Assembly: GCA_025964895.1 (NCBI GenBank)
Contig: JAOPXY010000151.1
Span: 1-46,218, forward strand
Direction: 5' to 3'
Length of the DNA stretch: 46,218 nt
Source of the DNA: Aeromicrobium sp.
Lineage (GTDB): Bacteria > Actinomycetota > Actinomycetes > Propionibacteriales > Nocardioidaceae
In this document: piece after piece, positions 27,442-34,697 of the stretch
Numbering within the stretch: position 1 is the first letter of the stretch
Layout: every line of letters begins with the position of its first letter
Notes under the pieces: generated by a model
What the model was told of the DNA's origin: nothing
Databases searched by the model: none
The model's input: only the letters and a program-made list of their open reading frames with translations
Translations under genes and position numbers: made by a program

Positions 27442-28321
27442 AGAGCGCCTCCATCAGCGATCGGTTGTAGGCGTCTGGGTCATCGAGGAAGTCGTTCAGT
27501 GTGAACGTCACGGGTCGTTGACGGAATTGGTAGGTGCCAGCCTCGACCTCCGCTTCGATGCGGCGGTATTCGTCCTCCTCGATGCTGCGGAATTTCACGA
27601 TGTCTCCGGGACGGAAGAAGACCATGAAGTCCTCGAAGTCGGCCAACCGCTGTTCTGGATCGAAGATGGGCGTTGGCGTGACGCCGAACATCTGATATCC
27701 GCCGGCGCCACGGACTGAGTAGATCGCCGCAAAGCACCCGCCGTGGCCGACGGTCAGCGGAGGTGTGTCCGTCCGAGGTCTCAGGTATTTGGGCAGCTCG
27801 ATCTGACGCTCCCTTGGGACCATCTGGAAGAGGAAGGGAAGGCCTGAGACAAATCCGACCATGGAGGTGATCCAGGGCGACCCGGAGTGAGCGTCGATGA
27901 ACTCTTGAACTGACGCCATCCCGTTCTCGATCGCACCGAACTCAAGATCGTTTCCCTCCGGCCGCTGGTGGCGGTCGCGGAAACGCGCACCGGTCTCGTT
28001 GGTGTAGGGATCGTCGTACCAGACCGGGACTTCGAAGATCCTGGTCTCGAGGCTCAATGACGGCTGTTCGCTGACGTGCTGCTCAGCGGCGCGGGCGGCC
28101 GCCTCCACGTCTTCTGCAGGGGTGATGTCGGGATTGAATCGGATCAGCAGTGAGGCGTTGCCCGGACAGATGTCGGTTATCCCCTCGAGCCGGTCCGTTT
28201 CGAGGATCTTGGAAACGGCCATCGCTGTGAAGTTGGCTTCGAGGCTCATCGCTTCGGAGAACTGGACGACGAGATGCTCGTCGGCACCCCACGAGTAACG
28301 AGTTTCGGCTCGTGCGGTCAT
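27431..28321 (-). CDS. PxpB/KipI-family biotin-dependent carboxyltransferase subunit (AHS1)
   Basis: The 296-residue AHS1-fold protein is longer than Bacillus KipI (about 240). It has 'ISDIC'-like N-terminal 'ITDICPGNASLLIRFNPD', the central 'MVGFVSGLPFLFQMVPRE', 'LTVGHGGCFAAIYSVRGAGG' and 'YQMFGVTPTPIFDPEQRL' and 'FFRPGDIVKFRSIEEDEY'. This last part resembles the substrate-entry half of urea carboxylase more than the short KipI form. PxpBC-type proteins form the ATP-consuming core of 5-oxoprolinase. It overlaps the biotin carboxylase stop by 4 bases (28318-28321) and is translationally tied to PxpC. Confidence 0.9.
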   Translation of the reverse strand: MTARAETRYSWGADEHLVVQFSEAMSLEANFTAMAVSKILETDRLEGITDICPGNASLLIRFNPDITPAEDVEAAARAAEQHVSEQPSLSLETRIFEVPVWYDDPYTNETGARFRDRHQRPEGNDLEFGAIENGMASVQEFIDAHSGSPWITSMVGFVSGLPFLFQMVPRERQIELPKYLRPRTDTPPLTVGHGGCFAAIYSVRGAGGYQMFGVTPTPIFDPEQRLADFEDFMVFFRPGDIVKFRSIEEDEYRRIEAEVEAGTYQFRQRPVTFTLNDFLDDPDAYNRSLMEALYDR

Positions 28322-29688
28322 GAGCTGCTCCCTGATACAGCCATCGGTTCTGCCGCCATCCAGTCCTCCAGGAATGTCGTGTGGTACTCGCCCTTGCGGA
28401 ACTCGGCCAGTCCCACGACCTTTCGCAGGAAGTCGGCTGTGGTGACGACTCCTTCCACCTCGACCTCGGAGAGCGCGCGGTCCATGCGCGCGATGGCTAT
28501 GTCCCGCGTCTCGCCCCAGACGATGATCTTCGCGAAGAGCGAGTCGTAGAAGGGACTGACCTCCTTGCCTGGACCGAACCCGGAGTCGATGCGCACGAAG
28601 GGCCCGCCCGGCATGGTCATCGACTTCAGAGTTCCAGGGCTCGGCATGAATCCGAATACTGGGTTCTCCGCGTTGAGACGTACCTCGATGGCGTGGCCGC
28701 GGAAGTCGATGTCTTCCTGCGTCCAGGACAGTGACTCGCCTGAGGCCACGAGCAGTTGCTCGCGCACGAGGTCCGTACCGGTGACCATCTCGGTCACCGG
28801 GTGCTCGACCTGGATGCGGGTGTTCATCTCGATGAAGTAGAACTCTTCGCGCGCTGAGTCGTAGAGGAATTCGACAGTTCCCGCACCGCGGTACTCAGTG
28901 GCAGCGGCGAGCGCGACGGCGGCGGCGGTCATCTCTTCGCGGATCTTGGCCGGGAGCCCAGGGGCTCCGGCTTCTTCGATGACCTTCTGCCTGCGTCGCT
29001 GCATCGAGCACTCACGCTCGCCGAGGTGGATGAACCTCTTGCCGTCGCCGAATACCTGGACCTCGATGTGCCGGGCCTGCGGGACGAAGCGTTCGACGTA
29101 GACCTGGCCGTTGCCGAACGCCGCCTGCGCTTCGGCCTGCGCGACCGGGATGGCCTCCTTGAGTTCCTCGGCGTTCTGAACAATGCGGATGCCGCGGCCG
29201 CCGCCGCCTGCGGCTGCTTTCACGAGTGCCGGGAATCCCGCCGTTTCGGCGGCTGCCAAAGCGCCCGCGAGATCGTCGACCGGGCCGTCCGACCCTGGGA
29301 CGGTGGGTACACCGGCTGCCTCGGCGGCGGACCTTGCTCGGGCCTTGTCCCCCATCAGCCGAATCGAGTCTGCGGTCGGACCGACGAACGTGAGCTTCGC
29401 TTCGACGACTTTGTCGGCAAACTCGGCCCGTTCGGACAAAAATCCATAACCAGGGTGGATTGCGTCCACTCCGAGATCGAGTGCCGCTGTGATGATCTTG
29501 TCCATGTCGAGGTAGCTTCGCGCGGCGGCGGGCGGCCCGATCAGCACGCTTTCATCTGCCAAGCGGACGTGCAGCGCGCCTTCGTCGGACTCGCTGTACA
29601 CAGCGACCGTGCTGATGCCGAGTTCGCGAGCCGCCCGGATGATCCGGACGGCGATCTCCCCTCGGTTGGCGATCAGGAGCTTTCGCAT
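28318..29688 (-). CDS. Biotin carboxylase (AccC-like)
   Basis: This 456-residue ATP-grasp enzyme charges biotin with CO2 from bicarbonate. Landmarks are complete: 'MRKLLIANRGEIAVRIIRA', 'GYGFLSERAEFADKV', the glycine-rich ATP loop 'AAAGGGGRGIRIV', 'ERECSMQRRRQKVIEEAGAP', 'EMNTRIQVEHPVTEMVTG' and 'RLNAENP'. The usual acetyl-CoA carboxylase partner (AccD) is not here; instead PxpB/PxpC supply the transferase. It starts one base from the biotin-carrier stop (29690) and overlaps PxpB, so it works within the same complex. Called AccC-like only because of sequence; its job here is probably not fatty acid synthesis. Confidence 0.94.
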   Translation of the reverse strand: MRKLLIANRGEIAVRIIRAARELGISTVAVYSESDEGALHVRLADESVLIGPPAAARSYLDMDKIITAALDLGVDAIHPGYGFLSERAEFADKVVEAKLTFVGPTADSIRLMGDKARARSAAEAAGVPTVPGSDGPVDDLAGALAAAETAGFPALVKAAAGGGGRGIRIVQNAEELKEAIPVAQAEAQAAFGNGQVYVERFVPQARHIEVQVFGDGKRFIHLGERECSMQRRRQKVIEEAGAPGLPAKIREEMTAAAVALAAATEYRGAGTVEFLYDSAREEFYFIEMNTRIQVEHPVTEMVTGTDLVREQLLVASGESLSWTQEDIDFRGHAIEVRLNAENPVFGFMPSPGTLKSMTMPGGPFVRIDSGFGPGKEVSPFYDSLFAKIIVWGETRDIAIARMDRALSEVEVEGVVTTADFLRKVVGLAEFRKGEYHTTFLEDWMAAEPMAVSGSSS

Positions 29689-29689
29689 G

Positions 29690-29938
29690 TCAGGCGCCCG
29701 TCTCGATCGTCATGAGAGTGTCACCGGGTCCGACGATGCCGTTGTCCTCGACCAGGATGGCAGTGATCGTGCCGTCGAAACCGGCCTTGACTTCCGCGAA
29801 CTGCTTCATGACCTCGACCAAGCCGACCGCCTGATCTGCGGTCACTACGCTTCCGACCTCCACGAACGGCGGCTTGTCGGGGGCCGGGCGGTAGTAGAAG
29901 ACGCCGGGAAGCGGGGACTGCACGTTCTGCTCAGACAT
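29690..29938 (-). CDS. Short biotin carboxyl carrier protein (BCCP)
   Basis: The 82-residue protein is little more than the biotinyl domain. The lysine to be biotinylated is K45 in 'LVEVMKQFAEVKAG'; the usual motif is E-A-M-K-M, here E-V-M-K-Q, the last residue being unusual. 'GPGDTLMTIETGA' ends the domain. It lacks the long proline/alanine linker of acetyl-CoA carboxylase BCCP, so it probably docks directly. It sits between pxpA (8-base overlap at 29931-29938) and the biotin carboxylase. A lipoyl domain is less likely because the D-K-A motif is absent. Confidence 0.9.
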   Translation of the reverse strand: MSEQNVQSPLPGVFYYRPAPDKPPFVEVGSVVTADQAVGLVEVMKQFAEVKAGFDGTITAILVEDNGIVGPGDTLMTIETGA

Positions 29939-30695
29939 GAGGGGCCTTTCGTGGGGATGTCGTGTTCGTGTCAAGGATGTGGCGGATGGCTTCGGCAACC
30001 TTGTCGGCGCCGGGAGTGTCGGAGTGGACACAGATCGAGTCGAAGCGCATGGGGATTCGCTCGCCCGTGTCGGCCAGTGCGACACCCTCCTCCAGGGCAA
30101 GCAGGGTTCGCTCGACGGCACGCTGCACGGGCGTGGGCTGTGGCCTGCGAGCGATGATCAGGCCCCCTTGCGCGTTGTATTCGAGATCGACGTAGAACTC
30201 GGCAACGAACGGGACGCCGCGCTCGATCGCAACGCTCTCGTGTGCGGTGTTCGCCATTCCGAACACCGCGACGCCGTAGTTTTCTGCGACATCGCAGACG
30301 GCTCCCATCAGTAGTTCGTCCTTCGCGACCATGCCGTAGAGCGATCCGTGGGGCTTGATGTGATCCAGTTCGACACCCTCGGCATCCAGGAAGCCCTTCA
30401 GTGCGCCTACCTGGTACTGCACGATGTCTCGCACTTCGTCGACAGTGAGCTTCATCTCCCGCCGGCCGAATCCGACCAGGTCGGGAAGTCCCGGATGGGC
30501 GCCGATGGTGATCCCGGCTGCGACAGACTTGACGACGGTTTCCCGCATCCCGCTGGGGTCGCCGGCATGGAATCCACAGGCGACATTCGCGGTGTCGATC
30601 AACGTCAGAAGTGAGTCGTCGTTGCCGAAGGAGTGAATCCCGAAGGACTCCCCCATGTCCGAGTTCAACAGGATGCTTCGATCTGATGTAGCCAT
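29931..30695 (-). CDS. PxpA/LamB-YcsF family protein (5-oxoprolinase subunit A-like)
   Basis: The 254-residue TIM-barrel protein has the YcsF/LamB signature: 'LLNSDMGESFGIHSFGND', 'VACGFHAGDPSGMRETV' and 'GAHPGLPDLVGFGRREM', followed by 'VELDHIKPHGSLYGMV' and 'RIPMRFDSICVHSDTPGADK'. The D/H residues typical of the active site are kept. PxpA works with PxpB and PxpC in ATP-dependent ring opening of 5-oxoproline; LamB of Aspergillus is linked to lactam use. An AAGGA site precedes the ATG at 30695; an upstream in-frame ATG is antisense-like. It follows the permease with a 4-base gap. Confidence 0.93.
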   Translation of the reverse strand: MATSDRSILLNSDMGESFGIHSFGNDDSLLTLIDTANVACGFHAGDPSGMRETVVKSVAAGITIGAHPGLPDLVGFGRREMKLTVDEVRDIVQYQVGALKGFLDAEGVELDHIKPHGSLYGMVAKDELLMGAVCDVAENYGVAVFGMANTAHESVAIERGVPFVAEFYVDLEYNAQGGLIIARRPQPTPVQRAVERTLLALEEGVALADTGERIPMRFDSICVHSDTPGADKVAEAIRHILDTNTTSPRKAPHV

Positions 30696-30699
30696 GTGA

Positions 30700-31746
30700 C
30701 TAGATCCTTCCTGCGTAGACAGCGTTAGCCAGTCGTCCGCGAAGTCGATCGGCCACGACAGCGATTGCAAGAACCGCTCCTGTGACCATCATCTGGTAGT
30801 AGGACGTGATGTGAGCCAGGTTCATGCCGTTGACGATGATTCCGATGAACACGGCGCCCAGGACCGCGTCGAGGACTCGCCCGCTTCCACCTCGCAGGCT
30901 CACCCCGCCGATGACAGCTGCCGCGATGGTCTGCAACGGCAATGCCGAGCCGATGTTCGCTTCACCGGTCTCGATTCGGGCGGTGAGCAGAATCGAGCCG
31001 ACCGCCACCAACCCACCCGCTGCAACGTAAGCCAGTATCAAGACCTTGTTCTCGCTGACTCCCGACAGGCGAGCAGCATGCGGGCTTGATCCCACGGCGT
31101 AGATGTGTCGCCCAGCACGCGCGTAACGAAGGAAGGCCCACAGAGCGACCGCTACCAACGCAGCGATCCAGACGGAGACGCCGATCCCGAAGATGTCGCC
31201 GAAGCCGAAGGAGTCGCTGAACTGCACGGGCATGCCGTAGACCGGTACGCCGGACGTCAGCTTCAGGGCAAGTCCAGCGAAAATCGATGCCGTCGCCAAC
31301 GTCATGATGAAGGGATTGATCTTCAGTAGCGCCACGCCGAGTGCGTTGGTGAGCCCGGCGCCCAGACCGACTGCGATTCCGGTGAGGATGCCTACGACGA
31401 CTGCGGACGTTGGAGAGTTCGACTCCGCGACGGACGACATCGACATTGCGGTGGTCACCGAGACGAGAGCGGTCATCGCGCCCACGGACAAATCGAAGCC
31501 TCCGGTGAGCAGCACGATGAACTGCGCCATCGTCGCGATGATGATGTAGGAGTTCTGCCTCAGTGCGGAGTGCAGGTTGTCCAGGGTGAGGAAGTTGTCC
31601 GACATGACCGTGAAGACCACGATCGCAACGAGCATCAGAAGAGGAAGAACACCGATCCGGACGAAGATGCGAGCCGCGTGAGACAGTGCCGACCTGTTGC
31701 CGTCAGGTGTCGAGTCTGTGGGTGGAGCATCCTGGATCGTCGTCAT
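30700..31746 (-). CDS. ABC transporter permease, RbsC-like
   Basis: The 348-residue permease has about ten membrane helices and the RbsC-type core 'VLLTGGFDLSVGAMTALVSV', 'NALGVALLKINPFIMTLATA' and 'IAAAVIGGVSLRGGSGRVLD'. Family members import pentoses, other sugars or autoinducer-2, but several also carry nucleosides or other small solutes. The permease gene overlaps the upstream ATPase stop by an ATGA (31743-31746). An upstream extension of the frame is antisense and arginine-rich, so the ATG at 31746 is used. One permease serves as a homodimer, as in RbsC. Confidence 0.92.
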   Translation of the reverse strand: MTTIQDAPPTDSTPDGNRSALSHAARIFVRIGVLPLLMLVAIVVFTVMSDNFLTLDNLHSALRQNSYIIIATMAQFIVLLTGGFDLSVGAMTALVSVTTAMSMSSVAESNSPTSAVVVGILTGIAVGLGAGLTNALGVALLKINPFIMTLATASIFAGLALKLTSGVPVYGMPVQFSDSFGFGDIFGIGVSVWIAALVAVALWAFLRYARAGRHIYAVGSSPHAARLSGVSENKVLILAYVAAGGLVAVGSILLTARIETGEANIGSALPLQTIAAAVIGGVSLRGGSGRVLDAVLGAVFIGIIVNGMNLAHITSYYQMMVTGAVLAIAVVADRLRGRLANAVYAGRI

Positions 31747-33332
31747 GCTGTTTCCTCGCTTGAAATCGCAGTTGCGTGGGGCTGTTCCACGGTGTTGGTT
31801 CCCTTCGGCGCTTGGTCGCGGTCGACGTCGTCCCACTGCATCATGTGACGCAGCACGGCTTCTTCGGTCAGTTCGTTCTTGGACAGCTCTGCGGTGATCG
31901 CCCCTTGGGAGAACACGTAGGCCCGATGGCACAGGTGGAGGATCTCGGGCAGTTCGGACGAGACGATCAGCACGGCATTGCCGCGACGTGCGAGATCAAC
32001 GATTTGCTCGTAGATCGTGACGCGAGCTCCGACATCCACTCCGACACTCGGCTCGTCGAAGATGTAGACCTTGCAGTCACCAAGCAGCGCCCGGCCGAGC
32101 AGACCTTTTTGCTGGTTGCCGCCCGAATAGCTGGCGGCGGGGCGTTCCGGGTCAGGGGGGCTGAGCTTCATCCGGGTCATGATCGATGTTGCTGCAGCAC
32201 GTTCTCTGCCCAGCCTGAGGATCGGACCGTCGGACATCGTCGATCGCCTCAGCCACGGCAGTGTCACTGACTCGCGCATCGGACGATTGAGAAAAAGACC
32301 TTCCTTCTTCCGGTCGCTTGGCAGATAGACGATGCCGGCCTTCATGAATCGGCTGGAGTTGCGTCCAGCGAGCTCCTGGCCGTCAAGGGTGATCGACCCA
32401 GATGCAAGTCGTTCGAGTCCGAAACACGCCCTCGCGGCAGAGGACTTCCCCGACCCCATGAGTCCGGCAAATCCAACGATCTCCCCTGCTCGCACCTCGA
32501 AGGTTGCATCGCGAACGCTCGAGTCGTAGGTCGTCGTACCGTGAACCCGCAAGGAGACCTCGGTGCCGGGTTCGGGGAGCGTCGGGTAGAGATCCTCCAC
32601 TGCGCGACCGGTCATCAGCGCAATGAGTTCGTCGTGCTCCGTTGAGCCCGGAACAGTTGCGACCAGCTTCCCATCACGCAGAACCGTGACCCTGTCGGCC
32701 AGCCGTGCGATTTCGGCCATGCGGTGGGTGATGTAGATGACGCCGATTCCTTGCGCCTTCGTCTGCTCCACCAGGCTGAAGAGTCGACTCGCCTCGTGAT
32801 CGGTCAGGGAGGCGGTTGGTTCGTCCAGGATGAGGACGTTGAGCTCTGGCCGGAAGGCCTTGGCGATTTCCACCATCTGCTGTTCAGCACGACTCAACGT
32901 CTCCACGAGGCGGCTCGGGGAGATGTCGAAACCGAACTGGTCGAGCCGTGCCTGGGCGATCCTGCGGACGGCTGCACGGTCGACGAGTCCCAGGCTTCCT
33001 GGCTCTGACCCCATCGACAGGTTGTCGGCCACGGTCATCGCCGGTGCCAGCGAGAACTCCTGGAACACGGCACTGATTCCAAGGTCGCGGGCGGCTGCAA
33101 CCGACGTGAGGGCCACCTCCTCGCCTTTGACCTCAATTATTCCGCCGTCGCTGTGCTGGGCTCCCGAGAGCATCGAGATGAGCGTGGACTTTCCGGCACC
33201 GTTCTCGCCGAACAGAACGTGCACCTCCCCGGCAGCGAGATCGAAATCGACGCCGTCAAGTGCGGTGACACCGGGATATTTCTTGGTCAGTCCTCGGACG
33301 CGAAGCACAACGTCGTCAGCGGTCTGCGGCAT
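31743..33332 (-). CDS. ABC transporter ATP-binding protein, RbsA-like (two NBDs)
   Basis: This 529-residue protein has two fused nucleotide-binding domains, as in RbsA. First NBD: Walker A 'GENGAGKSTLISML', signature 'LSRAEQQMVEIAKAF', Walker B 'VLILDEPTASL'. Second NBD: Walker A 'GLMGSGKSSAARAC', with a full lysine where many RbsA second sites are degenerate, signature 'SGGNQQKGLLGRAL' and Walker B 'KVYIFDEPSVGVDV'. AAAGGAAG precedes the ATG. The gene is 72 bases from the binding-protein stop, across a strong stem-loop. Confidence 0.94.
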   Translation of the reverse strand: MPQTADDVVLRVRGLTKKYPGVTALDGVDFDLAAGEVHVLFGENGAGKSTLISMLSGAQHSDGGIIEVKGEEVALTSVAAARDLGISAVFQEFSLAPAMTVADNLSMGSEPGSLGLVDRAAVRRIAQARLDQFGFDISPSRLVETLSRAEQQMVEIAKAFRPELNVLILDEPTASLTDHEASRLFSLVEQTKAQGIGVIYITHRMAEIARLADRVTVLRDGKLVATVPGSTEHDELIALMTGRAVEDLYPTLPEPGTEVSLRVHGTTTYDSSVRDATFEVRAGEIVGFAGLMGSGKSSAARACFGLERLASGSITLDGQELAGRNSSRFMKAGIVYLPSDRKKEGLFLNRPMRESVTLPWLRRSTMSDGPILRLGRERAAATSIMTRMKLSPPDPERPAASYSGGNQQKGLLGRALLGDCKVYIFDEPSVGVDVGARVTIYEQIVDLARRGNAVLIVSSELPEILHLCHRAYVFSQGAITAELSKNELTEEAVLRHMMQWDDVDRDQAPKGTNTVEQPHATAISSEETA

Positions 33333-33352
33333 GGGGATCTTCCTTTGCGGGA

Positions 33353-33392
33353 GCGTTCGGCCCGGGTTCCTGGTGGCACCCGGGCCGAACGC
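33353..33392 (-). promoter_or_regulatory. Intercistronic stem-loop between binding protein and ATPase genes
   Basis: A 15-bp perfect stem: GCGTTCGGCCCGGGT at 33353-33367 pairs with ACCCGGGCCGAACGC at 33378-33392 over a 10-base loop. It lies in the gap between the SBP stop and the ATPase start, has no T-run, and the operon continues. Such hairpins after binding-protein genes often protect the upstream mRNA and lower downstream expression, giving excess binding protein. The position is seen; the effect is inference. Confidence 0.8.
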
Positions 33393-33403
33393 TGCGGTGG
33401 GTG

Positions 33404-34513
33404 CTACTTAGCCTTGACGTTGAAGACGGGCTTGTAGTCGTCGGGCGCGAGCGTCGTGTTGACGTCGAAAGCGGACAGCGTGTCCTTCGTGACGCCAACC
33501 AGCTCCGGGCCGACGTGCTTCATGACGTCCTTCTTCTCCAGCGCGCGGACGGCCTGATCGATGGCGATTCGGCCCTGAATGGCCGTGCTGTCGCTGGGTG
33601 CGAACTGCACCGTTCCACGCTCGATGCCTTCCAAGGTTCCGGGCGTGAAGTAGTACCCGGCGACCTTGACCTTGTCAGTTAGACCCTTGTCCCGCAGGAT
33701 CGGACCCGCCGCCTCTGCGGTGACGGCTGTTCCGACGATGTAGTCGATGTCCGGGTTGGAAGCGAGTGCGTCTTCGATGAGCTGGCTCTGGGCGTCCTTG
33801 CCGGTGTCGCCGAACTTCGTGTCAACGATCTCGACGTTGCTGTCCTTGAGCGTGTCGACAAAGCCCTTGTTGCCATCTTCGGCCCAACCGGCGCCCTTCG
33901 GTCCAGGGAACCACGCGACCTTGACAGGCTTGGACGCTGAGTCCTCGAGGGTCCAGTTGGCGGTCAGCTTGGCGAGGTCGTTGAAGGAGACCAATGACTT
34001 GGCGGTCACCTTGGGCGTCGACATGCCGTTGACGACATCAATGACGGGCTTTCCTTCATCGGCCAGGCGATCGACGGTGCTGTTCAGACCGTCGTATGCG
34101 ATTGCGCCGACAACCATGGCGTCTGCGCTCTTCGAGCAATCCTCGATCTGTTGAATCTGCTTGTCGAGGTTCTCGTACCCACCTGCCTCGACGAAGGTCA
34201 TGTTGACGTTCTCGGCCTTGGCCTGCTCAGCCACGCCGTAGTTCAACCCCAGCCAGTAGGCGTCCTTCACGTGCGGAACCGAGACGCAGATGTTCCACGG
34301 CTTGGTGGCCTTGTCGAGCGGCTCGTACTCGACCTTGGTGCGCGCACTGTCCATGGCCAGGTCGGCCCAGCTGTCGACTGTCACCGGCGCCCAGTTCTTG
34401 GCCTTGACGGGATCGGCCGAGTTGGCCTCTTCGGGTGCGGATCCGCAGGCTGCCAAGAGCAGCAGGGACACCGCCGATACCGCCGCGAGGGCGGACTTTC
34501 GCATGACGACCAC
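33404..34513 (-). CDS. TorT-like periplasmic substrate-binding lipoprotein
   Basis: The 369-residue lipoprotein has a signal peptide and lipobox 'LLLLAACGS' with the lipidated cysteine at residue 23. Its body matches the TorT type of binding protein strikingly: 'VKDAYWLGLNYGVAEQAK', 'EAGGYENLDKQIQQIEDCSK', 'KVAWFPGPKGAGWAEDGNKG', 'DIDYIVGTAVTAEAAGPIL' and 'AGYYFTPGTLEGIERGTV'. TorT binds trimethylamine N-oxide for a sensor kinase; here the protein serves an RbsAC-like importer instead. The GTG at 34513 is chosen because AAGGAG lies 5 bases before it; the ATG at 34504 would be 14 bases away. Ligand is probably a small nitrogen compound, but this is inference. First gene of the operon. Confidence 0.9.
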   Translation of the reverse strand: MVVMRKSALAAVSAVSLLLLAACGSAPEEANSADPVKAKNWAPVTVDSWADLAMDSARTKVEYEPLDKATKPWNICVSVPHVKDAYWLGLNYGVAEQAKAENVNMTFVEAGGYENLDKQIQQIEDCSKSADAMVVGAIAYDGLNSTVDRLADEGKPVIDVVNGMSTPKVTAKSLVSFNDLAKLTANWTLEDSASKPVKVAWFPGPKGAGWAEDGNKGFVDTLKDSNVEIVDTKFGDTGKDAQSQLIEDALASNPDIDYIVGTAVTAEAAGPILRDKGLTDKVKVAGYYFTPGTLEGIERGTVQFAPSDSTAIQGRIAIDQAVRALEKKDVMKHVGPELVGVTKDTLSAFDVNTTLAPDDYKPVFNVKAK

Positions 34514-34697
34514 AAGATCTCCTTGACTGTTTCCCGCGATCTGCACCGACGGGGCGGGGGGTTTTGTTTCGTCAACGGTATGGGCGACGGGAGTCTCGGT
34601 ATATGTGCGCCCCGTCCGAACGATGCTGCTAAATTCTGTTCATCTGCACAGTTCAGCGTGATTTCGAACATCGGTTGTTAACGGAACAGGAGTTGGG
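34514..34697. promoter_or_regulatory. Divergent control region between the catabolic operon and pucR-type gene
   Basis: These 184 bases carry the promoters of the twelve-gene operon (leftward) and the regulator (rightward). They are AT-richer than the genes around. TGTT at 34676-34679 and AACA at 34685-34688 form a short inverted repeat next to the regulator ribosome-binding site (AGGAG at 34689-34693), and CTGT/ACAG at about 34636-34651 a second one. These are candidate operators for the PucR protein, but no clear -35/-10 pair can be fixed by eye. Confidence 0.55.

Noticed and set aside
26473..28321. Urea amidolyase or allophanate hydrolase
   Set aside because: AHS1/AHS2 are related to urea carboxylase, but there is no amidase-type allophanate hydrolase; the PxpA neighbour favours a lactam-type substrate.
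28318..29938. Acetyl-CoA carboxylase for fatty acid synthesis
   Set aside because: No AccA/AccD-type transferase is nearby, and the genes sit between PxpA and PxpB in one coupled operon.
34676..34688. PucR operator TGTT-N5-AACA
   Set aside because: Kept only as a mention; four-base arms overlapping a ribosome-binding site are too weak to report as a site.
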